Shown here piece by piece: positions 35,105 to 45,518 of a stretch of 64,000 nucleotides of DNA. Below the pieces are notes generated by a model that was given only the letters and a program-made list of their open reading frames with translations, was not told the DNA's origin and did not search any database. Position 1 is the first letter of the stretch, and each line of letters starts with the position of its first letter. Position numbers and translations under genes: made by a program. Where the stretch lies: assembly GCA_003439945.1 (NCBI GenBank), contig QVRM01000940.1:337501-401500 (forward strand), written 5' to 3'. The stretch comes from Dermanyssus gallinae (lineage: Eukaryota > Arthropoda > Arachnida > Mesostigmata > Dermanyssidae).

Positions 35105-37719
35105 TTAGGCAGTTTCTTCGTTAGCAGCCCAGGCCCCCCAACGTCTTAAACGCAAATAGTGAAAACAAGTGCGACACTTGAATACTTTCGGCACTTCGGC
35201 TGCTTCCGCTAGGACTACCGCGTGTCCAGGGCGGGCTGCGCCCGTACTGACCATTGAAGGGGCTAAAGAGTCGGTTACGGTCGCATCCCACACCAGCATT
35301 TGGCCCCGCTCGAAGGGAGTTAGGGTCATGCCATCAGGTCTCTTCCAATCGTCTCTGACTAAACCGGAAGGCTCCAAAATGCATGGGTAGCCTGCCGACC
35401 GTAACTCTCTGCTAAATGTTTCATTCAAGGCTGACTGGCGTGCGATTCTGTCTAAATTCTGCGGACATAAAAATCCATGGTTACCTAGGGAGTCGACCTC
35501 GTCACAGCATTTGCATTGGTGTGGGGAGACTAGCTTTACTCCTAACCTCAACCCGACTAGTATTCGTGTAGACTCGTCGTCCAGCAGGGTACCCAGCTGA
35601 GGGCTCGGGAGGGCGTGCAGCCATGCACCTGCACCGGGCGAGGAAACTGCCTGTAACTTCGCTTTGCTAGCGGCCATAGTTGTTCGGTCCCACAGGCCGC
35701 TGCATTGGCCGTCGTTTGCCAGTTCTGACCACGCGCGCTGAAGAGAGGGAGTCTCCGGTAGAGACCCACCGAAGGCAATGGCGTCATCCTGAATCTGTTC
35801 AAGCGTGGTCTGTAAATTTTCAATCGCCCGAGGGTTTAGGATAGACTCGACACCACTAGTCAACGAATGCAAAAAGGCAATGTGTGCTGCGACTGAAACA
35901 GCTTTAGACAGGCCCAGTCCGCCTCTGGCTACCAGTAAGAATGCCTGAACTAGGGAATTGTCTTGCAGCCGCAGGTTGAGTATAGATTCCAACGCAAAAA
36001 CCATCTTCAAGTCAATTTCCTCCAACTGGGCCGAAAAGGCTGAACTGTTGATTCCCCTGAAGAGGTAGTTCAGCCTCGACGCGGAGAAGCATAAACGCAG
36101 GAGGTACAACCCCCGGTGAGCGCCTAGCAGGGGAAGACAATTAAAATCAACCTCCAGTTTTCCATCCCGCGTTCGATTATCGGTCCAAGTTGGCGAGAGA
36201 ACAGAGGTACGCTAAGAATATGCAGGTCGTCGCCTGTTACGCCGCAACCTGGAAGTCAATTCTGTATAGCGGAGATTTTAGCTGTACCTGAGCCGCTTAT
36301 GTGAACCTAACACTTGATTGAGTTCAGCTCCAAACCGCTGCATGTGAAGAAATTAAGTATCTTCATTAAGTCTTCACAGACCGTACTAATGTTACCTCTA
36401 ATTACCCCGTCGTCCAAATACCAAAGATTGAGAGGACTTTCGAGTGAGTTAGCCAAATCCCTAACGGCAAGACAAAACAGAGCGGGCGCAAGGGGATCTC
36501 CCTGTTAAACCACTACAGCCGAAGTAAGCAGTGCCGAGGGCAAGACCAAGTGCAATGTATCATCGTAGGCCAATTTTACTTGGTGATAAATGGCAGGGGG
36601 TTCATTTCCAACCATTTTCAACAGGTGATTCCTCTTGACGGTGTTGAACGCGTTCTTAAAGTCAAGTTTGACTAGCACGGATGGATCGAGCCAAAAATCA
36701 ACAAAAGCCCTGGTAGCGTGAATCATTATTTCAGCACCTCCCTTGGTGGAGAAACCCAGATGGTGAGGTCGAACCGCTAGGCTGATGACATCTCTAGAGT
36801 CCCTCACTGCCGATTTCGCCGCAATCCTGCGTAGTACCGATAAACAAGCGATAGGTCTAAACGAGCCATTTCTTTAGTGCAAACAGCCTCGCTCCGAAGA
36901 TAAGGGGACACCACCTTGAATGCGGAGCTCCCCTTCTCATTAGATCAATTACCTTTGCTAGGGCCTTGCTAAGTCCGTCGAATGAGCAGCCGACGTCGGT
37001 GAGAGACGGTCCTGTAGAAGTCAAGGTGTGATAAAATCTAGACCGGCGCTCGAGCTCTCTGAAAATGATCCCACCGTATAGCAAACATCCTCGACAGAGA
37101 TTTGGCCGACACGGCCCGCGTGATCGAATGATTAGCATTACCGCTCAGCATTACCACCCGACTTGCCCGCGGTACGCAGGAGAGCCAGATCTGAAAGTCG
37201 AGCACCGTGTCGGAACTCCACCAAGTTCTTCCTAATGACCACTGCCAGAGAGCGTGCATCTCTGCAGCCTACCGGTAACCTTAGCACGACTAGAGCAAAG
37301 GATAAATGTCCAAGCCAGGCGGCGTCGTCGTTGTCTGAGGCTACCTTTAAGTATACCTCTGACAGTGCGTCAGCCATCGACTTTCTGACCACCTTGGGCA
37401 GGATGCAAACCAACTTTCCATTTTTGATGAAGGCTTGAATGCACTACGTGAGGTCGGGATTGATTTCGTTCGAGGCCCCGCTATGAAGGGGTATGATGTC
37501 TCCGCCCCCATGTTTGACTGTGACATGTCTACGGAGGCCTCGCCTAGCAAAGGTCTGGCCGCATAGGTGACCTGTTACCTTCTTGGGCCCCAGGGAATTT
37601 GGTGAAGTCGCAAGGTTCTGTATAGACGTAAAGCTTGGGCCGACACCTTCTGAAGGATCCGACAAAGTGACCAGTGTGGGTTCTGTCACCGTCCTGCCAA
37701 TGTTGTGATCGTCCGTCAT
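35105..37719 (-). pseudogene. RLE-LINE ORF2: finger, RT (YLDD), knuckle, RLE; broken
   Basis: ORF2 starts at 37719. A C2H2-like finger (HLCGQTFARRGLRRH...KH) has lost its first Cys to Gly. A TAG interrupts the frame at 37446-37444, after which it continues to 37138. After frameshifts come GARLFALKK near 36880, LGFSTKGGAEIMIHATRAF near 36720, VLVKLDFKNAF near 36665, and QGDP preceded by a stop at 36507-36505. The active site is YLDD at 36420-36409. The frame 36109-35105 (334 codons) carries the thumb, a knuckle (C199, C201, H211, C215) and RLE residues R257, P258, D259 and D275. Target-primed reverse transcription is the expected role, but this copy cannot make a full protein. The domain order matches R2/R4-group LINEs. 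Confidence 0.85.
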
Positions 37720-38240
37720 TATGATTGCCTGAGATCGCTAGCAATCGTCAAAAGCGCCAATAATGGTTGTAGCGCATTCGTGATTGACTTAATCATTTTC
37801 GACAACTCAAACTTTATAGATTTTAAGTCCCGGACTAATCTGGGCGACCCGAGAGCCACTGGCTTGCGAGGTTCCCGAAGACGAGTGCGGGTCACCTTCG
37901 TTCGTGGCTTGGCTCGAGGACGCTGTTTCGGTGGCGCCCTGGGCCGGGGAAGAAGGAGCTGCGGATTCGTGTCTCCACCAACCGCGATGCCACGAACCAC
38001 CAAAGCATATGTCACCCCGGCCGTGGAGGCAGAAGCTGGTCCAGCGACATTTGAGCCCTGTAAAGTGGGTGCAGGAACTGCCAATGCTTCGTTAATTGAT
38101 GCATCCGGATGAGTAGCACGAACCTGGTGGAGGATTCTGACTTCCATCAAAACACGATTCCTTTCTCTCAGGTAAAATAATCTTGGGCAGCTGGGTGACT
38201 TTGCATCGTGAGGTCCCCTGCAGTTGACACATTTACACAC
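37719..38240 (-). CDS. RLE-LINE ORF1, gag-like with CCHC knuckle
   Basis: The readable frame has 173 codons. Near its N-terminus it has a knuckle, C4-x2-C7-x3-H11-x6-C18, followed by a Pro and an RER motif (residues 25-27). This resembles the last gag knuckle of Jockey/I/R1-type LINEs, whose ORF1 proteins bind RNA. A Pro/Arg/Lys-rich basic stretch follows (about residues 95-135). The true start probably lies upstream; sequence from 38487 continues the element in another frame, so a frameshift is likely near 38.24-38.3 kb. The stop TAA (37721-37719) overlaps the ATG of ORF2. A gag-type ORF1 is unusual upstream of an RLE-type ORF2, since most R2/R4 elements have one ORF. Confidence 0.65.
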   Translation of the reverse strand: MCKCVNCRGPHDAKSPSCPRLFYLRERNRVLMEVRILHQVRATHPDASINEALAVPAPTLQGSNVAGPASASTAGVTYALVVRGIAVGGDTNPQLLLPRPRAPPKQRPRAKPRTKVTRTRLREPRKPVALGSPRLVRDLKSIKFELSKMIKSITNALQPLLALLTIASDLRQS

Positions 38241-38682
38241 GTTAGGCGTGACAGCTTCTGGGCCAGATCGATGAAAAAGACGTTAATAAATATACTGCTC
38301 TTGTCGCCTTAGATACGACCCTCCTGCACCAGACTGTGAATTGCCTTAAATAGCCGTAACATCGAGCCTTTCTTGAACTCGACAGAACTTCCGTCAGGTT
38401 TCTCCTTGTGTCTGAGGCAAACCCTCCAAATGATCCTGAGTTGACTTCATTTTTCAGCCGGTCTAACTGCTTTTGCTCCCGCATCACAGTCTTTTTTTAC
38501 CCTCGTGCTTGTAGCAACGGTAAAACCATCGTTACCCGAGGACTCACCAACTACCAAGTCAGCATCGGCACCCTGCCTCCTTCGCTTAACACCCGCAGAT
38601 TTGTTACAGCAGGAGGTACAACTAGCCGGACAGGGGCATTTGGTATATCACCAAGTATATGTATATATGTCACTTGTGTAAT

Positions 38683-38690
<8 letters not shown>

Positions 38691-38730
<40 letters not shown>
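38691..38730. repeat. (TA)n array, left half, split by a mariner
   Basis: TA repeats run up to the first base of the mariner inverted repeat at 38731 and resume at 39962 on its other side. Confidence 0.95.
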
Positions 38731-38733
<3 letters not shown>

Positions 38734-39958
38734 GTAGTTCAATAAGTTCTTAGAATAAAAACCGAGAATTTTCCAAATCATGTTTTTAAATTTTTCTTAT
38801 TCGATATACTCCCCGAAAAGCTCAATACACTTTTCCCACCGAGATTTCAGAGCTTTCATACCTCTTGAGTAGAATTCCGCGTCGTTAGACTGAAAATAGG
38901 CATTGACAGCAGCCTTAACCTCTTCATTGCTGGAAAAACGCTTTCCACCGAGACTATTCTTCAAATGTCCGAAGAGGAAATAATCAGAGGGGGCCAGATC
39001 TGGAGAATAGGAGGGTTGTTCAATAAATTCGAACCTCAGTTGGGCCAGTTTTGCCGATGCTTGCCGGGACTTGTGTGCAGGAGCATTGCCCTGGTGAAAC
39101 GGGACAACCTTCTTCTGCAAAGCGGGCCGTTTCACGATGAGTTCTTGCTAACGGCCGTTTAACAGTCTTGCATAATATTCTCCTGTGATCGTTTTACAGC
39201 TCTCAAGGTAGTCGACCAGCATTATTCTACGTTGGTCTTAAAAAACTGTAGCCATCCGGTCAATGCCGTTGTCCGCACCCTCTTCGGAGGTCTTTCATCA
39301 GGTGCACACCATTGGCAAGATGTTTCTTGGGTCTCGGGAGTGTAGTGATGAACCCGGCTTTCATTCGACATCTTGGCCAAATTTCCCTGTAAAGCCAAAA
39401 CAAGCCTTGGTTGAGCAAATGCGGCAGCCATTTTGCTCTAAGCTCTTTCATCTTCAAGTTTTCGTGTAGGATAAAATGCACACTGCCTAAACTAATACCT
39501 AATGCCTCCGCTATTTCCTTAATGTTCATTCGCTTATCTGTGCCAAGAATTTTTCGCACTTTCTCTACGTTTTCCTCATCAGTTGCCGTTTTTTGGCCTC
39601 CTGGACGTAGTTCATCCTCGGTGCTCCTGCGACCTCTTTTTAACACATTAATCCAGTTGGAAACAGTGGCAAAACATGGCGCAGAGTCACTGTACGTCTC
39701 GTCTAACTCAATTTTTACATGGGTCGCATTCCAATCTTTGAAATAAAACTGTTTGATAACCACTCGAAACTCTTTTTTCTCCATTTTTAAAAATCACGCC
39801 GATACGTTGCACGGGAAAAGCTATCAAACGAAATCGCAACGGCCAATCACCATAATATATTGAGTGCTAGCAGTCGAAAAGTTGCAGTTCCTATTAGCGG
39901 TGAAAGCGTGCCAAAATTCGAATTCTAAAAAGCTCATTCTAAGAACTTATTGAACTAC

Positions 39959-39961
<3 letters not shown>
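38731..39961 (-). mobile_element. Mariner of another family inserted in (TA)n, perfect 26-bp inverted repeats
   Basis: The 1231-bp element has perfect terminal inverted repeats beginning CAGGTAGTTCAATAAGTTCT (38731-38756 and the complement at 39936-39961). It is bounded by TA in a TA microsatellite on both sides. It encodes a broken transposase on the reverse strand and differs from the 5.8-kb mariner in both ends and protein. Intact ends could still be recognised by a matching transposase supplied in trans. Confidence 0.95.
38797..39784 (-). pseudogene. Mariner transposase, frameshifted with mutated catalytic residues
   Basis: The frame from 39784 starts MEKKEFRVVIKQFYF and covers the DNA-binding half through KWLPHLL, the WVPHEL-like linker. 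The segment around the first catalytic Asp is in another frame (39431-39222), where GDES has become SNES, so D is replaced by N. The C-terminal part (39135-38797) has HQGNAPAHKS, where the second catalytic Asp (HxDNAPAH) is Gly, and then SPDLAPSD with the third Asp kept. Spacing between positions two and three is 34, so the family is DD34D. Two of three catalytic aspartates plus the frame are lost, so the copy is dead. Confidence 0.9.

Positions 39962-39988
<27 letters not shown>
39962..39988. repeat. (TA)n array, right half
   Basis: Continuation of the TA microsatellite interrupted by the mariner at 38731-39961. Confidence 0.95.
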
Positions 39989-39990
<2 letters not shown>

Positions 39991-40752
39991 GTCACCAAAG
40001 CAGAGTCATTGTTTACAAACAGTCGACTGGAGCCAAATGTAGGCGCGTGCAGGCACACGGAATCAGCCGGTCGCCAGAGCGGCTTCATCATCTAAATTGA
40101 CGGAACGAGAGCCGTGTTATGACGTGGCTGGTATGGCGCACGAGCTATAAAAAGTACACTACACAGGAGGACCGTTGAACTGAGCGGCACCTCACGGTTA
40201 ACCAGTAAAACACTTTAGAGTTTTGGACGAAGCGCAAAGTGAAGGCGATCCGACTGGATCACTGCCAGGTCAGGCCGTGGCAAATAAGCCAGGTAACGCT
40301 CTCTTATTTGTAAGCCACCGAAAACACGTCCGCACACCTCGACGTTTGAACGCCGAAATTTCACCGAAATATATATATATATATATATGTACAGGTATAT
40401 ATATATATAGAAGAATAAATTTATTATTTTTATTAAGACATTGATTGATTTATTATTCGCTTGACATGTATAACACACATGTCACCCTGTTATTTACAAT
40501 TATTGGCAGCCGGTACTACTAACCGATTTGCACGGTGTCGTAACAGTCTCCGCTGAAGCCGACCAAACGTGAAACGCCTTCACAGCATGAAATTGACCAT
40601 TCGTCACACAAATATAGGCGAAACACGTCCCGTCTAAGCGATTTCCAAAGAGCTCCGCTTGTAGTGTTTATGGACAGACGTCCGCAGTGAACTTATGTAG
40701 TTGCGAATAACTTGTGGTTTTAGTATTTATGTATGTATGTATGTATGGTATT
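39989..40752. other. No gene recognised; short TA runs
   Basis: TA runs at about 40371-40388 and 40395-40408 and an ATGT run at about 40728-40745. No ORF of interest. Confidence 0.5.
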
Positions 40753-40814
40753 GAGTAAACGGCTACTGCCTCCATGTATGTCCAAACATACATGGAGGCA
40801 GTAGCCGTTTACTC
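40753..40814. repeat. Perfect hairpin, 29-bp stem and 4-nt loop
   Basis: Left arm 40753-40781 and right arm 40786-40814 are exact reverse complements around the loop CCAA. The left side borders an ATGT microsatellite and the right side a G11 tract at about 40818. Confidence 0.97.
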
Positions 40815-40999
40815 GACGGGGGGGGGGGCAGGCATTTCCGCCCAAATCGAACCGCAGAGCAAGAAAAATGGTCCCAACAAGGTACAAGAGGTCCGCTGTA
40901 AAGCAAGGCCGGTTTGCCGACGCATGGCCGAAGGTTGAACGGCACGGGCAGGCGCGCAGGCACACAGACAGTCTGGACTAGACTAGGCAAGATTTCTGG

Positions 41000-41560
41000 T
41001 CAGAAAAATATGCTGCAGTTCTCGTTCGAGCTCGTAGCGGGCGGCTAACGCGTCGTTCGATGGATGGGCTTCAATTGACGGGGTCGAGAGAGACTGGCCG
41101 CCGACCGGTGTGGCCCAAACGCAGATTTCCGCGGTCAGCAGCACGACCCCCAAAACAGCGCTACCTAAGACAAGGCGGAACGGGAAACAGTCGAAAGAAG
41201 ACGAAGAACCCCGAAAGCAGGCCACCGAGTAGGGTGGCATCAAATTGCCAGCACATTTTTCCTGACGCTGACGCCGCCGCGGCCGCGACCACTGCCGCGG
41301 CCACCACCACCACCGATGCTGAAACACCGCAGGACACCACCTCGTCCTGCTGCACGCGGGTCCTGCTGCTCATAACCACTTTACGGATGAGCTTGCGTCT
41401 CTCAGGCTCTGCCGAAAGCTCACCGGACTGTGGTGTGCTCCGTATCGCAGTTCGGCGGACCATCGCCTGCGTACGCTCTATAATTCCAAGGCTCCCGCAA
41501 GGTCGAAATTTAATCGGTTTCCTTGTTCTCTTTCTTTCGCCAGTTCCGTTTTTACCACTT
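41000..41560. other. GC-rich patch with GCC/ACC triplets; no gene recognised
   Basis: GC-rich sequence with a GCCGCCGCGGCCGCGACC-type stretch near 41271-41320. Long overlapping ORFs exist on both strands (41060-41740 forward, 41652-41161 reverse), but both run into a TA repeat and neither shows a domain. It could be a CpG-rich promoter or exon of a host gene. Confidence 0.35.
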
Positions 41561-41605
41561 CGTAGTCTACACGCACTTAAAAACAATCGCGTCAAAGTTT
41601 TGCTT

Positions 41606-41610
<5 letters not shown>

Positions 41611-41647
<37 letters not shown>
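41611..41647. repeat. (TA)n microsatellite
   Basis: About 18 TA units; a second array of about 15 units lies at 41819-41849. Confidence 0.95.
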
Positions 41648-41649
<2 letters not shown>

Positions 41650-41814
41650 CACAAAAGGCTATCACCCGTGTCTGCAGATACGGACGATCGCCTTTTCTGA
41701 TGATTCTTTCAAAATGCCCTTAATTGTTACAGTTGTTTAAATGTGTAATAATGCAAATTTTAAGCTCATTGAGGAGTTACTGAATTTAGATAAACTCCCC
41801 GTTGTAAAAGACGG

Positions 41815-41850
<36 letters not shown>

Positions 41851-42399
41851 TTTCTCTTTGTACTGTACCTCTATTAACAAAAGTTTTTACAAATTAGCAC
41901 AACTGAAGCCATGTCTTCCCTATTCGCATAGGATTTTAGTCAAATCGACTCAATGTCGTAGAGGTTCACTGAGAATTTAAGAAAAGACAATATTTTAAGT
42001 TTGGCGAGAGCGGGGCACCGCCTTTGATATTAGGAGATTCGGCATGTACTCTAACGAGGCAAAGACCCATTTTAAAGTGACGTGAACTAAAAGTTGCCGA
42101 TTTGGGATCAATGTTGTCACGCATAAGCACATGCATGTTTAACGACAAAGTATGTTTTTGAGGTAGAGGTTCACAGTCAGATGATGGCTTCACGCAGGGT
42201 TGGCGATTCTCTGCCGCACCTGCCGTCTAATTAGCCGAGCGTTAGCCAACGATCATCACAACGTTAGCCAGCCCCTGTGTTACAGTTGTTGTTGCTGCCG
42301 CGACTACATTGTTGTCTACTAGCTTGGTTATGCCGTTGATAACCGCGTGTCAGTGACACCCGAACTGTGCAAGAAGGACCAGCATTAAACCCGAAGCGA

Positions 42400-43330
42400 G
42401 AAAGGAAGAGCACTCAAACACCTTTCGGACAGTCGTTTGCGAGACAGCATTGCTCTTGATTGCTTGGAGAAAGACACGCAGCGTCGACCCCAATTGAAGA
42501 CGCGCGGGTAAACGATGTGCAAGTATCGCAGGTCTGGAATCTGCCTGGAACAAGCGTGGATGCAAAGACTGGGGTTGATGAGGAACCTCAGATCAACGAG
42601 GGGCAGCCTTGCGTCGTCCCAAGATTCATCACGGTGGTTCTCGGTCGGAGGCCGGAAGACGCCGCAGGCGCCGAAGGTTGTCGTGGCCATGTCGAGGGGG
42701 GGAGGTATTGAAGAACCCCTGTTTACAAAGACCTGAGAGCTTGTCAGTGTGATAGAAACCAAACAGGATTAAAGCATCCTGCTTTCGTTGCGGGATTTGA
42801 TTGTTAAGAAAGTATCTGCCTAGAGAGCGCTCTTCTGTGAAGGGTAAAATATATGGTGCACAACTTTCTATCTCAAAAACAATCATACTCGCTGCACTCA
42901 GGTCGTTGGGAGTGACCGAGGTGCCTCGAGTTAAAACCAAAAACCCGAAGGACAACGTGATGTCCACGACTGAACATCCCGTTTGCGGGAAATAATTTTG
43001 CATCGGAGGTCCGCTCGGCTCTAAAGCAGCACTGAGTGGTGTTGTACTGAGATCCACTGCAGTGCCTCATATGCTACAGTATGAATCACTTTGACGCAGA
43101 TTGTAGGGTTCCGAAGCCAAAGTGTAGGAGGTGTGGTTTCCTGGAACATATTAGATGAGAGTGCAAACACCACTGTTATGAACCAAAAAGTCAACCCCGA
43201 AGCAAAGTTTATGAAGAAGATGGTCCTGCTGCTACAGGATCTGCTGGACAGAATCTTTCATTGCATAATAGAAACGATTTGAACAGCAGTCACCAGTGTT
43301 ACTGCAAAGCTGCATTCCTTTTTGTTTTCC
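42400..43330 (+). pseudogene. LINE ORF1 (gag-like) with two CCHC knuckles
   Basis: From 43051 one frame encodes CLICYSMNHFDADC and CRRCGFLEH...EC, two canonical C-x2-C-x4-H-x4-C knuckles of retroelement gag proteins that bind RNA. A TGA codon interrupts the second knuckle where an Arg codon (CGA) is the likely ancestor. The sequence before it (from about 42460) is in changing frames and shows no further domain. It lies about 300 bp upstream of a LINE endonuclease on the same strand, which identifies it as ORF1 of that element. Confidence 0.75.
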
Positions 43331-43559
43331 AGAGTCTCCGTAGAATAAAATAGTAATCAGTCATCTAAAGTTATCGACAGTACTGGTCTTGAAGTCTTAG
43401 TAAGAGAATCCATAGAAACAACGTTTCGAGATGCATTTTGCGCGTCATCGCATAGGCTTGGTGCGGAGTTAGGCAAAAGCGACACGCCTCCAGGCGGATT
43501 GTGACTGCCTTACATAACAATCATTGGCGTCTCGGCATTAAAGAAACCAGAATATAGTC

Positions 43560-44060
43560 AAGGCAATGCTGTCAATTAGATGCTTTCCGTGGAACTGTGA
43601 GAGTATTAAATCGAGTTTACAATAATGTTCCTTAACGGAGCAATTCGATGTGTTAGTTATTACCAAAACCTGGACCACCGAGCCTACGGTCAAAACCAAT
43701 TGGCGTGTAGCGGAAGGTCTGGGTATTTAGTCAGAAGAAGCAGGTCGAACGAGTTGCTGTCAGATATAACAGTAAACACAGCGTGTCAAAATACGGCAAA
43801 CTTGCTGAAAACAATTGTACTTTGTGGTGACCTCAACTGTCCACTTAATAATCCAAAGTACCCAAGAACAGCGTCACTCCTGAACATACGGGCCTCTCGG
43901 GGCATTTCGTTTGTACCTATAGCTGATGACTCGACATTTATTGCGCCGCAAGGACAGTCGACAATAGATATATTTGCTACAAATGCTGATCCGTTTAACG
44001 TAAAATATGAAGGAATACAAATTCTCTGAGTCACACCCTTGACATCACGCGACTGAAAAC
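43560..44060 (+). pseudogene. LINE endonuclease domain, decayed
   Basis: A frame near 43575-43680 reads FPWNCESIKSSL and FDVLVITKTWT, the start of a LINE endonuclease. The open frame 43625-44029 contains IVLCGDLNCPLNN, the GDFN-like catalytic block, and STIDIFATN, the block before the final SDH box, which is degraded. The nuclease would nick the target for reverse transcription. It belongs with the gag relic upstream and the RT downstream. Confidence 0.75.
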
Positions 44061-45150
44061 CGTTTCTCGACGTGTTCTTCCTGTTCCAGCTCTGATCGAC
44101 GTGGAGTCATATGCTTGTACGCAGGAAACTCGCCAGGGTCTAGCTTGCCATTTTCGCTTCTCGGAGATGACTGAAGCAATAGTGAACGCGCCGCTGGGTA
44201 GGAACCCCGAATCCGTGGTAAATAAACATCTTTGGCACTAAACTTAAACTCTCCTTAGTACCCTCGAGCAACAACACGGATTTAGAAGCAGCAGATCTTC
44301 TGACGATAATCTTCGACAAATTGGCATATTGTGGAGTTCCACTGATAATTGTTAGAACTTCTAAAAAGCATCTTGCAGGTGGGACTGGTAATAATAGTCA
44401 ATGGGGCTGCTAAACACGCACCGATCACTCAGACCACCGGTATTGGTCAGGGTGATACTTTAAGTCTCCCGTTGTTCTCAATGCTGGTAAGCGATCTCTG
44501 AACGGAAATACAAAATCGGCATTTACAGTGAAAACACTTATGTATGCCGTTGATTTAGTATTGTTCTTCTGAAGTTACTTGCAGCACTCGCTTGTAACAC
44601 TGCATCGCAGTGTCGACCGGACCAAACTAAAGATTAGTGCGAGCAAGACTAAAGCGATGACATTCCGACGAGGAGGAAAACTGACCAAAAGCGGTGAGTT
44701 TCGACTGAGTTCAGGAACAATCGAAATCGTTTGCTACTTTCCCTACTTGGGGTGTTTTTCATCACAGGGCACAAGTCCGAAAAGAAGAAGAAAGAAGAAT
44801 CCTGAAGATAGAGTCCGAAAAGGCCTACAATCCTTGCATAGTGTCGGGCCCATACAGGCTGTCGATGGAAGTTGCTGTTAGCTTGTTTAATCTGAATATT
44901 GCACCTATAACATCCTAAGGTGTTCAGGCAATTTGGCCTCATCTCTCGAGACCGAACTTACAGACGTTTGACCAACTTAACGCCGGTTTCATAAAGAAAA
45001 CATTGAACATCCACCGCACTAGCCTGAATAGGTTAGTGTACTTACTGGCGTCGTCGCCGTTATTCGTTGAGAACTTGCAGAGAATGTACAACTTACAGAA
45101 GACGGCAGCCATTAGAGAACACGTCTCCAATTGGAAAAGTACACATCGAC
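44061..45150 (+). pseudogene. LINE reverse transcriptase, decayed
   Basis: At about 44424-44505 a frame reads APITQTTGIGQGDTLSLP then LFSMLVSDL, the RT QGD block. At about 44540 the active site reads YAVDLVLFF, so the first Asp of YADD has become Val. The frame 44579-44881 continues with TKLKISASKTKAMTFRRGG, the block after the active site. Stops and frameshifts are frequent. Fragments of the thumb may continue to about 45100. Confidence 0.75.
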
Positions 45151-45169
45151 GCGATCGTTTGGAACAGAA

Positions 45170-45518
45170 TTTGCAAAAATGAAGTTATTTTATCAGCTTT
45201 TACACCAAACACCTCAAAATCATTACCCCACAACCGCTCGCAGCGCTCAAAACTAGCACATTCAGGCAAACGCACATTTCATGACGATCATTTTGATACC
45301 AAACTTATAGCAACGCGAGCCGCGGTTGCGAAGTAATTAAGATTGTTTGGAGGACATGCCGATTTTTAGTGCATGCATAAATGACCTAGAGTGCTTTATC
45401 TGATGGAGTAGGTCATTTATGCATGCACTCAATCTCGATTACTCCGCAATCACGATTCGCATTGTCATGTATTTGGTTCCGAAATGATCGCATTTGCTAG
45501 AATGTGCTAGTTTTGAGC
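45170..45518. repeat. Repeat family X arranged as a foldback
   Basis: The left arm (45245-45387) and right arm (45410-45518) are imperfect reverse complements, meeting at a perfect 20-bp palindromic pair (45368-45387 and 45410-45429) around a 22-nt spacer. The right arm lacks about 34 bp present in the left. The left unit extends to about 45170 and matches the single copies at 9700-9921 and 7194-7273. Confidence 0.88.

Larger units (their letters stand above)
34880..38690 (-). mobile_element. RLE-type LINE, near full-length, two ORFs, between (TA)n arrays
   Basis: A reverse-strand element of about 3.8 kb lies between (TA)n arrays at 34848-34879 (3' side) and 38691-38730 (5' side). Reading leftward, it has a 5' region, ORF1 with a gag-like knuckle, ORF2 beginning at an overlapping TAATG, a C2H2-like finger, RT, a zinc knuckle and RLE, then a 3'-UTR of about 220 bp. 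The 3' end is fixed by the second copy at 25641-25707. It is decayed by stops and frameshifts but retains the full domain order, so it is the reference copy of the family here. Confidence 0.85.

Noticed and set aside
41060..41740. 226-codon ORF as a gene
   Set aside because: It runs into a TA repeat, an equally long reverse ORF overlaps it, and no domain is visible. It is kept only as a GC-rich patch.
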